In this document: positions 1-6,869 of the stretch, one piece after another
Position numbering within the stretch: position 1 is the stretch's first letter
Layout of the letters: every line of letters starts with the position of its first letter
Assembly (NCBI GenBank): GCA_903929485.1
Contig: CAIYUY010000099.1
Location: 1 to 33,334 of the forward strand
DNA from: an uncultured Desulfuromonadales bacterium
GTDB taxonomy: Bacteria > Desulfobacterota > Desulfuromonadia > Geobacterales > CAIOGM01
Direction of reading: 5' to 3'
DNA: 33,334 bases
Program-made: the position numbers and the translations under genes
The notes under the pieces: generated by a model
What the model was told of the DNA's origin: nothing
Seen by the model: only the letters and a program-made list of their open reading frames with translations
Databases searched by the model: none

Positions 1-363
1 AAATGGGCCGCCGGCGGCGGATGGAACGACGCCACGAACAATGTCTACCCCGATTGGATGCAGATCACCTTCAATGGACAAAAAATCATCGACGAAATAG
101 ATCTCTTCACGCTGCAGGACAACTATGCCGCGCCGGTTGACCCGACCCAGACAACAACCTTCACAAAATACGGCATTACCGCCTTTGATCTCCAGCAGTG
201 GAACGGCGCCGAATGGGTAACTCTGCCGGGGGGGAGCATCACCGGGAACAATCTCGTATGGCGCAAGATCACCTTTCCCGCCATCACGACGGATCGGATC
301 AGGGTCGTGGTGAACGACTCGCTGGGAGGGTATAGCCGGATTACCGAAATCGAAGTTTACTGA
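1..363 (+). CDS. C-terminal end of a protein with an F5/8 type C (discoidin)-like domain (partial)
   Basis: The reading frame is open from the window edge, so the 5' end is missing. About 120 residues are visible before the TGA at 361. They show a beta-rich pattern typical of F5/8-type-C/galactose-binding-like folds: an early Trp-rich Gly segment, WMQITFNG, then IDEIDLFTLQDNY, a central WNGAEWV turn, and a closing segment IRVVVND...SRITEIEVY. In this family the last strand commonly reads 'RITEIEVY' or similar, so the domain appears complete at its C-terminus. Such domains usually bind carbohydrate or cell-surface ligands in extracellular proteins. What lies N-terminal (enzyme, adhesin or repeat protein) cannot be seen. 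A strong terminator follows about 25 bp after the stop. Confidence 0.75.
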   Translation, partial: KWAAGGGWNDATNNVYPDWMQITFNGQKIIDEIDLFTLQDNYAAPVDPTQTTTFTKYGITAFDLQQWNGAEWVTLPGGSITGNNLVWRKITFPAITTDRIRVVVNDSLGGYSRITEIEVY

Positions 364-385
364 ACGATACAAACCGCTTAAACCG

Positions 386-427
386 AAAAGTCCGTTCGTC
401 TCCTCAAGAGACAAACGGACTTTTTTT
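386..427. terminator. Bidirectional rho-independent terminator
   Basis: A 17-bp arm (386-402) pairs with 408-424 around a 5-nt loop with one mismatch. It is flanked by A and T tracts, with seven Ts from 421. It sits between the convergent F5/8-domain gene (+) and the methyltransferase gene (-) and can serve both. Confidence 0.88.
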
Positions 428-467
428 GCACGGGCAGGAACAATAAACGACAGTATCGTCAATCGTG

Positions 468-1874
468 TCAAACACGTTCCAGCAATGCCACATTCTCCAC
501 GTGCGCCGTCTGGGGAAACATGTCCACCGGTTGGACCCGGAGGGTGCGATACCCCAGACGGGAGAGGATGTCCAGGTCACGGGCCAGGGACTCGGGGGAG
601 CATGAGACATAGATCATTCGCGCCGGTGACAGGCTCGCCGCATCCCGAAGCACGGCCTCGTCGCACCCCTTCCGGGGAGGGTTCAGGGTTATAAGGTCCA
701 CCTGCTGTCGATTTTTGCGCATCATTTCCAGATGGGTCGAGACGTCCCCCACAACGAAACGGCAGTTTTCCCGGCCGTTGAGCTTGGCATTCTCCTCCGC
801 ATCGGTGACGGCCGCGGCCACCGCTTCGATCCCGATGATCTCCAGCGCATTGTCCGCCAGAAAGAGCGCCAGACCGCCGACGCCGCAGTAAAGATCGATC
901 ACCCGTTCCCGGCCGGTAAGAGCCGCCCATTGACGCACGGTTTCATAGATTATCCCCGCGGCCCCGGCGTTGACCTGGAAAAAAGAGCGGGGAGAAAGCG
1001 TGAACCGAACCGGTCCGATGGCGGCTTCCAGGGAGTGCTCCTTGGTAAGAAAGTTATCCCGGTTTCCAATGATGACGTTGCCCGTGGTGGTATTGATGTT
1101 TTCGTCCACCACCGCCACCTGGGGGACGGCTGTCCGGACCGTCTTTGCCAGGTGATGAACCATGTTGTAGCTCCGTTCGGTGTTGACAAAGAGCACCATG
1201 GCCCGGTTTTTGTCCGGGGCGACCCTGACCACCAAGTACCGGAGTAACCCGGAACCGCTCCGTGGGGAGAAGACCGGAACCTTCCCCTTTCGAATACCCT
1301 CTTTTGTCGCGGCAATGACCCGGTTGATGATCGGGTGATGGAGCGGACAGGTTGAGATATCAATGACGTCATGACTGTTGCGGCGATAGATGCCGATGAT
1401 GGGGTCTGTAAATTTTCCGGTGACAACCAGCTTGGCGGTTGAGCGGTAACCCAGCCGCTCCGGCGAAGGGATCACCTCCCCGCACTCCGCACCGGCCAGG
1501 GAGAGATACTGAGCCAGAGCATCCGAGACTCGTGACCGTTTCCAGGCCAACTGCGCCGGATACCGGAGAGAAATGAGAGGGCAACCGTCACACTGAGGGA
1601 GGTGACTGCAGGGGGGTGAGGTGAGCCGGTGTGGCGAGCGCCGGAGCAGCGCCACGGTTTCAGCAAAATATGTCCTGGCGCCCACATGATTGATCTTTGC
1701 CCTGACCAGTTCTCCGGGGAGCGCCCCCGACACGAGCACTTGGCGATTTTCATGGGTGGCAAGGCCATACCCTTCTGAGTCCAGCGAGGCGATGGCGAAG
1801 TCCAGGAGCGTTCCCGTGGGAGCGCGGGATGGCCCCTTGGATACGGATTTTTGTTTTGCGATATCTTTTTTCAT
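468..1874 (-). CDS. rlmD: TRAM-domain 23S rRNA (uracil-5-)-methyltransferase, RumA/RlmD family
   Basis: This is a SAM-dependent m5U RNA methyltransferase of 468 residues, the usual length for COG2265. A TRAM domain covers about residues 20-77. Four cysteines, C89, C95, C98 and C176, fit the RlmD-type [4Fe-4S] cluster. The catalytic domain shows SFFQVNAG (298-304), the SAM-binding loop DLYCGVGGL (327-335), NPPRKGC (398-404), the nucleophile Cys425 in YVSCSP and the base Glu460 in AHVE. Family members methylate U1939 and/or U747 of 23S rRNA or tRNA U54, and the sequence alone does not fix the target. The ATG at 1872-1874 has no clear Shine-Dalgarno, and a good promoter places the predicted transcript start almost on it. 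It is divergent from the flagellin gene. Confidence 0.9.
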   Translation of the reverse strand: MKKDIAKQKSVSKGPSRAPTGTLLDFAIASLDSEGYGLATHENRQVLVSGALPGELVRAKINHVGARTYFAETVALLRRSPHRLTSPPCSHLPQCDGCPLISLRYPAQLAWKRSRVSDALAQYLSLAGAECGEVIPSPERLGYRSTAKLVVTGKFTDPIIGIYRRNSHDVIDISTCPLHHPIINRVIAATKEGIRKGKVPVFSPRSGSGLLRYLVVRVAPDKNRAMVLFVNTERSYNMVHHLAKTVRTAVPQVAVVDENINTTTGNVIIGNRDNFLTKEHSLEAAIGPVRFTLSPRSFFQVNAGAAGIIYETVRQWAALTGRERVIDLYCGVGGLALFLADNALEIIGIEAVAAAVTDAEENAKLNGRENCRFVVGDVSTHLEMMRKNRQQVDLITLNPPRKGCDEAVLRDAASLSPARMIYVSCSPESLARDLDILSRLGYRTLRVQPVDMFPQTAHVENVALLERV

Positions 1875-1880
1875 GCCGCT

Positions 1881-1909
1881 ACTAAAGAGGAAAGTGAGTG
1901 ATTTGTCAA
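1881..1909 (-). promoter_or_regulatory. Predicted sigma70 promoter of the rlmD-like gene
   Basis: On the minus strand a perfect TTGACA (1904-1909) is followed by a 17-nt spacer and TTTAGT (1881-1886, 4/6 to consensus). Transcription would start around 1874-1876, at or next to the ATG, which implies a very short or absent leader. Confidence 0.5.
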
Positions 1910-2264
1910 TGCTCTTTATTTTTTTTTACGGTCCGACGTCAATTCACTAAAGTTTTTCCGTGGGGGTACGATAAAGGGAAGTAGGAGATTATTTTCGTGA
2001 GTTGGCCGATGCATGCGGATTATTCCCGACGCTCCTCACCTAGCATCGGTGACAGGCGCGGCTGCTTCCGGCTTGTCCGGTCAACCCCACAATTTAGCAG
2101 TCACTATGCCGCAGGTAAAAAAGGAGGTGAAACACAAAATTAGTCACTATGAAGGTCTAAAGTAGAGTTTAAGGTCCTGAAAATGTAGTTATTATGGGCA
2201 AGGATTGCCTAGCTGATGACAGATGAAGCCGTTGAATAATGCGCGCTACTGTCACCGACCTCTC
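1910..2264. other. Long leader/intergenic region upstream of flagellin
   Basis: No gene is visible. On the plus strand it holds a perfect anti-16S match AAGGAGGTGA (2121-2130) with no start codon at usable spacing. A 10-bp direct repeat AGTCACTATG lies at 2099-2108 and 2142-2151. A GC-rich segment with a CCGG...CCGG hairpin lies at about 2068-2081. A GG/GC pair resembling a sigma54 site (TGGGCA...TTGC, 2195-2208) has spacing one base short of consensus, and no convincing sigma28 site with 15-bp spacing was found. No known riboswitch consensus (including GEMM) was recognised. Confidence 0.5.
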
Positions 2265-2277
2265 AAGGAGGATTACC

Positions 2278-3117
2278 ATGGCACTCTCAATTTACACCAA
2301 TGTAGCTTCAATCGACGCCCAGAGGAACCTGAGCGTATCCCAAGGACAACTCAGTAAATCGATGCAGCGTCTTTCTTCTGGCCTGCGCATCAATGGCGCT
2401 TCCGATGATGCCGCCGGTCTGGCCATCTCCGAGAACATGCGGGGACAGATACGAAGCATGAATCAGGCGGCGCGCAATGCCAATGACGGCGTATCAATGA
2501 TCCAGACAGCGGAGGGTTCGCTCAATGAATCCAGCGCCATTCTGGTCAGAATGCGTGAATTGGCCACGCAGTCCGCCACCGGCACCGTGGGGAGCACCGA
2601 ACGGGGCTACATCCAGAGCGAGATGAACAAACTCTCCAGTGAAATAGACCGGATCGCCAACTCCACCGAATTCAGCGGACAAAAGCTGCTGAACGGCGGA
2701 CTATCGGCTACGCCCATGTCATTCCAGATCGGCACGAGGAATGTCAAGAATAACGACACCATCAGCCTTTCAGTTAATAAGGCCGATTCTACCGCCATTT
2801 TCGGCGCTTCAGGGACGGTGAACGTCAGTGACCAGGCAAGCGCCCAGAAGGCGCTGGATACCCTGGATGCCGCCATTATAAGTATTTCCAGCGAACGCGC
2901 CAATCTGGGGGCCACGCAGAACCGGCTCCAGTCCACCATAAACAACCTGCAGGTGGGGATCGAAAATACCAGCGCCTCCGAATCCCGAATCAGGGACGTG
3001 GATGTTGCGTCGGAAACGGCCGCTTTAACGCGGGGTAACATCATGACCCAGGCAGGAACGGCCATCCTGGCCCAAGCCAATCAAGCCCCCCAGACGGCGC
3101 TCTCGCTCCTGAAGTAA
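2278..3117 (+). CDS. fliC: Flagellin (short, D0/D1-only type)
   Basis: This is the flagellar filament subunit, 279 residues. The start is the ATG at 2278, placed by AAGGAGG at 2265-2271; the in-frame ATG at 2239 has no ribosome site and would add residues absent from flagellins. The N-terminal domain shows INGASDDAAGLAISENMRGQ followed by the typical RNANDGVSMIQTAEGSL. The C-terminal domain ends ESRIRDVDVASETAALTRG...QAPQTALSLLK, the helical region needed for polymerisation and TLR5 or chaperone contact. The variable D2/D3 region is essentially missing, which is common for short flagellins of this group. The gene stands alone between divergent and convergent neighbours, with its own terminator. 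Confidence 0.96.
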   Translation: MALSIYTNVASIDAQRNLSVSQGQLSKSMQRLSSGLRINGASDDAAGLAISENMRGQIRSMNQAARNANDGVSMIQTAEGSLNESSAILVRMRELATQSATGTVGSTERGYIQSEMNKLSSEIDRIANSTEFSGQKLLNGGLSATPMSFQIGTRNVKNNDTISLSVNKADSTAIFGASGTVNVSDQASAQKALDTLDAAIISISSERANLGATQNRLQSTINNLQVGIENTSASESRIRDVDVASETAALTRGNIMTQAGTAILAQANQAPQTALSLLK

Positions 3118-3158
3118 AACGGTCGGGCACTCCCTGATTTCATAGGTTTCGCTCCTGC

Positions 3159-3193
3159 AAAAAAAGCCCCTACCGGATGGTTGGGGCTTTTTT
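3159..3193. terminator. Bidirectional rho-independent terminator between fliC and ftsH
   Basis: AAAAAAGCCCC pairs with GGGGCTTTTTT, and an inner ACC/GGT stem lies across a T-T mismatch. A run of six Ts follows the plus-strand hairpin, and an A7 tract serves the minus strand. Confidence 0.88.
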
Positions 3194-3217
3194 CAGTAAT
3201 AATGAGCGGATTACCAC

Positions 3218-5086
3218 TCATTGATTCTTATCGGCAGCGATAACCGGAAGTTTAATAATCTCATCCACCCGCTTTCCGTCCAGGGTCTCTTCCTCCGTCA
3301 GGGCGGCGGCCAGGGCCTCCAGCTTGGGACGGTTAGCCGTCAGCAGTTCTTCCGCCTGCTTTTCCGCCGCGCCGACAATCCGTGATATCTCCTGGTCCAG
3401 TCGCCAAGCCATCTCTTCGGAAAAGCTCTTTTCCTGAGCCAGTTTCATTCCCAGAAACGGGTGTTCCTCCCCCCTGGAGAAGGTTACCGGTCCGATAACA
3501 TCGCTCATCCCCCACTGGCAGACCATCTTTTCCGCCAGCTCCGTCGCCACCTTCAGATCGTTTTGCGCCCCGGTGGAGAGGTCGCCCAGGAGCAACCGTT
3601 CGGCCACCCTCCCCCCCAGCAGCACCACCAGTCGGTTCATCAGGTAACTTCGCGGATAGTAGTGCCGGTCATCGTCGGGTAGTTGCTGGGTAACCCCCAG
3701 TGCGCGCCCCCGGGGGATAATAGTTACCTTGTGGACGGGATCGGTTCCCGGCAGAAGCCGGGCCGCCAGGGTATGCCCCGCCTCGTGCAGTGCGGTGATC
3801 TGTTTTTCCAGCTCCGAGAGCGCCACCTTGCGCTCCCCTCCCATGAGCACCTTGTCCTTGGCCTGTTCCAGATGGTCGCCGGTGACCTGCTGAGCATTTC
3901 CCCGAGCCGCCAGGATCGCTGCCTCGTTGATGAGGTTCTCCAGGTCGGCTCCGGTCATACCGGGGGTTCCCCGAGCGATGACCCCCAGCTCCACATGGGG
4001 GTCCAGCACGATCTTTTGGCAATGAACCCGAAGGATCGCCTCCCTGTCCCGCCAGTCAGGACGTTCGATGACCAGATGCCGATCGAAGCGTCCCGGCCGC
4101 ATGAGGGCTTGGTCCAGGACATCCGGGCGGTTGGTGGCGGCAATGACCACCACCTCCTCGTGCTGATCGAAGCCATCCATCTCCGACAGGAGCTGATTGA
4201 GGGTCTGTTCCCGTTCGTCGTTCCCCCCCCCCATCCCCGCGCCCCGACTGCGACCCACCGCATCAAGTTCATCGATGAAGATAATGCTCGGGCTACTCTT
4301 CTTGGCAGTGGCGAACAGATCCCGCACCCTGCCGGCGCCCACCCCCACGAACATCTCGATGAACTGGGAAGCGGAGATACTGAAAAATGACACCCCCGCT
4401 TCTCCGGCCACTGCCCGAGCCAGCAGTGTCTTGCCGGTCCCCGGCGGTCCGAAGAGGAGTACCCCCTTGGGGACTTTTCCACCAAGCCGTTGAAATCTTT
4501 TCGGCTCTTTCAGATAATCAACTATCTCCCGTAGCTCCTGTTTTGCCTCCTCCATTCCCGCCACCTGGGCAAAGGTGATGCCGACCTTCTCCGGGACATA
4601 TTCCCGCGCACCGGACTTGGCAAATCCTCCCAACATCCCCCCGGCCCCCTGCCCCTTCATCCCCCGCAGGGCGAAGAACCAAACAGCTAGGATAATGAGC
4701 CACGGCAGGAGCGAAATGACAAGGGTGTTCAAGAAAGAGCTCTCGGTAGTGATGGCCGTCACCTCAACCTTGTGATTTTCCAGGTCACCCATGAGGCCGG
4801 GGTCATCGATAGCCGGCTTCATGGTGGTAAACGTTTTTACCCCCCTCCCCTTTTGTCCCTCGGCGGCGGGGGTGAGGGGGGTAACGGCCCGGAATTCACC
4901 GGTGAAAACACTCCCCTTGAACGTCACGTTTTTTATGTTGTCCGCGGTGAGTTCCTTCTTGAATCGGCTATAACTGATGGCCCCGCCCGTTTCACCCGCT
5001 TCCCCTCCGGTGAATGAATAAAAGGCGTTCACAAAAAAAATTACGAGAAGAACGGCAACCAGCGGTCTCCAAAGATTTTGGCTCAT
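3218..5086 (-). CDS. ftsH: ATP-dependent zinc metalloprotease FtsH
   Basis: This is a membrane-bound AAA+ protease that degrades misfolded and short-lived membrane and cytosolic proteins; 622 residues. The start is the ATG at 5084-5086 with a GAGGT ribosome site. A longer in-frame start would add 16 residues encoded by repeat DNA. Transmembrane segments lie at about 7-24 and 122-141 and flank a periplasmic domain. Walker A GPPGTGKT is at 213-220 and Walker B IIFIDELD at 268-274. The second region of homology is at 317-336, ending PGRFDRH. The zinc site is HEAGH at 434-438 with Asp510 as the likely third ligand. A Pro/Gly-rich insertion at about 70-83 of the periplasmic domain is a small oddity. 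An orphan cas6 lies upstream on the same strand, separated by repeat DNA. Confidence 0.96.
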   Translation of the reverse strand: MSQNLWRPLVAVLLVIFFVNAFYSFTGGEAGETGGAISYSRFKKELTADNIKNVTFKGSVFTGEFRAVTPLTPAAEGQKGRGVKTFTTMKPAIDDPGLMGDLENHKVEVTAITTESSFLNTLVISLLPWLIILAVWFFALRGMKGQGAGGMLGGFAKSGAREYVPEKVGITFAQVAGMEEAKQELREIVDYLKEPKRFQRLGGKVPKGVLLFGPPGTGKTLLARAVAGEAGVSFFSISASQFIEMFVGVGAGRVRDLFATAKKSSPSIIFIDELDAVGRSRGAGMGGGNDEREQTLNQLLSEMDGFDQHEEVVVIAATNRPDVLDQALMRPGRFDRHLVIERPDWRDREAILRVHCQKIVLDPHVELGVIARGTPGMTGADLENLINEAAILAARGNAQQVTGDHLEQAKDKVLMGGERKVALSELEKQITALHEAGHTLAARLLPGTDPVHKVTIIPRGRALGVTQQLPDDDRHYYPRSYLMNRLVVLLGGRVAERLLLGDLSTGAQNDLKVATELAEKMVCQWGMSDVIGPVTFSRGEEHPFLGMKLAQEKSFSEEMAWRLDQEISRIVGAAEKQAEELLTANRPKLEALAAALTEEETLDGKRVDEIIKLPVIAADKNQ

Positions 5087-5103
5087 GAATACCTCGATGA
5101 AAA

Positions 5104-5205
5104 CAATGGATAATGGATAATGGACAACGGACAATTTACAATGGACAATTTACACCATTAACTGATAATTTTTAATTGTCAATTATCAATTGTCAATTGA
5201 TACTG
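5104..5205. repeat. AT-rich degenerate tandem/inverted repeat (TGGACAAT/TTGTCAAT family)
   Basis: Short units related to TGGATAATGGA and TGGACAATTTACAA repeat directly across 5107-5153. The inverted form TTGTCAATT(A)TCAATTG follows at 5176-5200. The element separates cas6 from ftsH and also encodes the last residues of the Cas6 reading frame. Such low-complexity TTGTC/ATTA arrays are seen as dispersed intergenic repeats in many bacteria; the family assignment is inference. Confidence 0.7.
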
Positions 5206-6093
5206 ACCGTACCCCCACGAGGCGCCCTTACCGGCATGGAGATACTCTCCCAGAAACAGGTACGGCAGAAACGGCGTCAGGTTACCGGAGAGGGAAACGC
5301 TCCCTTGCACCCCTCCCCTGCTTGAACCGGTGGCGGGGACAAAGAAAAGGGCATTCCGTGTCAGCTTAATATCCCGGCTCAGCTCCGCCAGCAACCGAAA
5401 GTCGCCATCCGGTTCTCTTTCCCCATAGGCGGCTGCCAACGATGATACCCGACGGATGAGCCCTCTGAGAAAGGCGGAAGCATCCGGAGTCCGGAGCAGT
5501 CGCCCCTCCCGAAGCTGTCGGAACGGTGTTAAAAAAATGAGCGGCAACTCTTTATTGTCACCTGCCGGTTTTCCGGAGATGTCGTCAGCCGCCAGAATTC
5601 GGAACTCTCCGGTCAGTTCACCCCGCTTCGTCGTTTTTACCCATGAACTCTCGTCGTGTACTCCCCGTGACGAAACTCCATCCAGGGTAATGAGCAGCTT
5701 GGATCCGCCGCCGACATCATCATAGCACCGCTTGACTCCCCTGATAAAATCACCGGCATGGTTGATGGCGCTCCCCACCAGGGTGAGTCTTATCTCCAGA
5801 TCGGCTGCGGCGCGCGGACCCGGCGCAAGAAGCGGCGGTGCAAAGACAAAGGGGAGCGGCGGCTTTTGGTGCCGTCTCACCGCCTCGGGGTTTGTGGAGA
5901 GCTGCCGACCGAAAAGAGGAAACCAGCGACAACCGGTTGTCTCGGAGCAGTCGTCACAGGGAGCGGTTCGACCGCAGGTGACCTCCCTGAATGCCCGCGG
6001 AAAACGGCGAGACAGGTCGAAGAGGTAAAAAGAATCGGTGACCATGCCGTCAATGGTCAGGGAAAAGACAAGGTGGAGGAGATTCAGATCCAT
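5179..6093 (-). CDS. cas6: Cas6-family CRISPR RNA endoribonuclease (RAMP), stand-alone
   Basis: Its 304 residues match the COG5551/PF10040 type of Cas6, which cleaves pre-crRNA within the repeat. An N-terminal cluster CGRTAPCDDCSETTGC (residues about 40-55) supplies four cysteines characteristic of this subgroup and could bind metal. The C-terminus carries the Gly-rich RAMP loop GEYLHAGKGASWGYGQY (about residues 280-297). The ATG at 6093 is preceded two codons upstream by an in-frame stop, so the start is well bounded, but no strong ribosome site is seen. No other cas gene or repeat-spacer array is present in the window. The final codons (QLTIDN) fall inside an AT-rich repeat, so the C-terminus may have been altered. 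Either a solitary Cas6 acting in trans on distant arrays or a relic is possible. Confidence 0.8.
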   Translation of the reverse strand: MDLNLLHLVFSLTIDGMVTDSFYLFDLSRRFPRAFREVTCGRTAPCDDCSETTGCRWFPLFGRQLSTNPEAVRRHQKPPLPFVFAPPLLAPGPRAAADLEIRLTLVGSAINHAGDFIRGVKRCYDDVGGGSKLLITLDGVSSRGVHDESSWVKTTKRGELTGEFRILAADDISGKPAGDNKELPLIFLTPFRQLREGRLLRTPDASAFLRGLIRRVSSLAAAYGEREPDGDFRLLAELSRDIKLTRNALFFVPATGSSRGGVQGSVSLSGNLTPFLPYLFLGEYLHAGKGASWGYGQYQLTIDN

Positions 6094-6126
6094 AATCTAG
6101 AAAGAAAAGCCCAAACAGCGCGAGAG

Positions 6127-6169
6127 GTCAAGAAAATTCTGGCTGATGATCGCCTTCGATCTTCTTGAC
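6127..6169. promoter_or_regulatory. 8-bp inverted repeat in the cas6 / small-ORF divergent promoter region
   Basis: GTCAAGAA at 6127-6134 and TTCTTGAC at 6162-6169 are perfect inverted copies 27 bp apart. Each contains a TTGAC -35-like core, one facing cas6 (minus) and one facing the small gene (plus). A shared regulator site or simply paired -35 boxes are both possible. Confidence 0.45.
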
Positions 6170-6193
6170 AAGGTATCGGACAGAGAGTATATG
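6165..6193 (+). promoter_or_regulatory. Predicted sigma70 promoter with overlapping palindrome
   Basis: A perfect TTGACA (6165-6170), a 17-nt spacer and TATATG (6188-6193) form the best promoter seen in the window. Immediately downstream, GTCATTTG (6193-6200) and CAAATGAC (6211-6218) form a perfect 8-bp inverted repeat spanning the expected start site (about 6200), a good position for an operator. Confidence 0.6.
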
Positions 6194-6218
6194 TCATTTG
6201 GCTACTAAATCAAATGAC
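6193..6218. promoter_or_regulatory. Possible operator palindrome (GTCATTTG-N10-CAAATGAC)
   Basis: Perfect 8-bp arms sit on the predicted transcription start of the small gene at 6263. No cognate regulator is encoded in the window. Confidence 0.4.
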
Positions 6219-6262
6219 AACATCGGCAAGGTCGTTGGCCTCTACCGCTCCATGGTGTATGG

Positions 6263-6511
6263 ATGGAACAGATCAAGGAACTCATAAGGACCGCGGTTCT
6301 CTTCACCCCGGGGGAACCGATCAAGCCGGTCTGGTTCGACTGGCGCCGGCGACAACATCGGATTGTTGAGACAACCTACCGGTGGGAGGAGAAGCAGGGG
6401 AACCTCCTGCTCCTCCATTTTGCGGTGACCGACGGAGAGGCTCTCTACGAATTGGTCTACAACACGCAAGAGCAGCAGTGGCTACTTAATTTCCGGGAAC
6501 CGGCGGGGTAG
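6263..6511 (+). CDS. Small conserved hypothetical protein (DUF6504-like pattern)
   Basis: Encodes 82 residues with a beta-rich, Trp-containing pattern: PVWFDWRRRQHRIVETTYRW, then LLHFAVTDGEALYELVYN, then QQWLLNF. The order 'WR..rhrV...ryrW ... yeL.yn....WlL' resembles the DUF6504 family of small proteins that often sit near DNA polymerase or repair genes, but this match is from memory and not certain. A strong predicted promoter with a palindromic operator-like site lies 70-100 bp upstream, which supports real expression. There is no good Shine-Dalgarno before the ATG at 6263; the frame is open back to 6218, so translation could begin earlier at a non-canonical codon. Function is unknown. Confidence 0.6.
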   Translation: MEQIKELIRTAVLFTPGEPIKPVWFDWRRRQHRIVETTYRWEEKQGNLLLLHFAVTDGEALYELVYNTQEQQWLLNFREPAG

Positions 6512-6569
6512 CGGGAAAGGGTTGATCGGTATCAAGCACACTGCAACAGGAATACTCTTACGGCGATTC

Positions 6570-6815
6570 CGGGACAGGGGGTGGTGGAGCTATTCGGCGG
6601 CAGTTTCGTCCTTCACTCTTTGCCGGATATAACGCCCCATCACTGCGCTTGAGGAGATCTTCGCCGGTTTCATCCGCCGCCGATTGCGCCAGGCCGGCGC
6701 TCATGGAAACCGAAAGCGAAATCCCGGAAAATAAGGTCGACAAGGCATTGATACTGGTGATCTATTTCCGGGATTCCGAGTGTAAAACTTTTATTCCAGT
6801 AAAAACGGCATGAAC
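6570..6815 (-). pseudogene. Internally deleted hemerythrin-GGDEF diguanylate cyclase remnant
   Basis: Read on the minus strand, the first part encodes FYWNKSFTLGIPEIDHQYQ followed by CLVDLI, the start of a bacteriohemerythrin domain (W..sf.lGi..iD.qH..L..li). In another frame from about 6743 the sequence encodes SLSVSMSAGLAQ...EDLLKRSDGALYPAKSEGRN, the last third of a GGDEF domain (S.G.a....  .LL..aD.ALY.AK..GRN). The GGDEF active site and most of both domains are missing and the two parts are out of frame. An intact ancestor would have been an oxygen or iron-sensing c-di-GMP synthase. It lies downstream of, and on the same strand as, the adhesin gene. Confidence 0.75.
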
Positions 6816-6869
6816 GGCGCTCCTTTCGTTGCGCGGCGCGGCTCTGTTTCGGGAAGAAGGAGAGCGATC

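Noticed and set aside
2040-2130. c-di-GMP (GEMM) or other riboswitch before flagellin
   Set aside because: No GEMM or other riboswitch core could be matched; only a small GC-rich hairpin is visible.
2195-2208. Sigma54 promoter upstream of fliC
   Set aside because: GG and GC elements are one base closer than the strict spacing, so it is kept only as a weak note.
2239-2277. In-frame upstream ATG extending flagellin by 13 residues
   Set aside because: No ribosome site there, while AAGGAGG precedes the ATG at 2278 and flagellins start with MALSIYTN-like sequence.
5087-5134. Upstream start extending FtsH by 16 residues
   Set aside because: The extension is encoded by dispersed repeat DNA, and the internal ATG at 5086 has a GAGGT site and the normal FtsH N-terminus.
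5179-6500. CRISPR array near cas6
   Set aside because: The short AT-rich repeats at 5104-5205 are degenerate, too short and lack unique spacers of uniform length.
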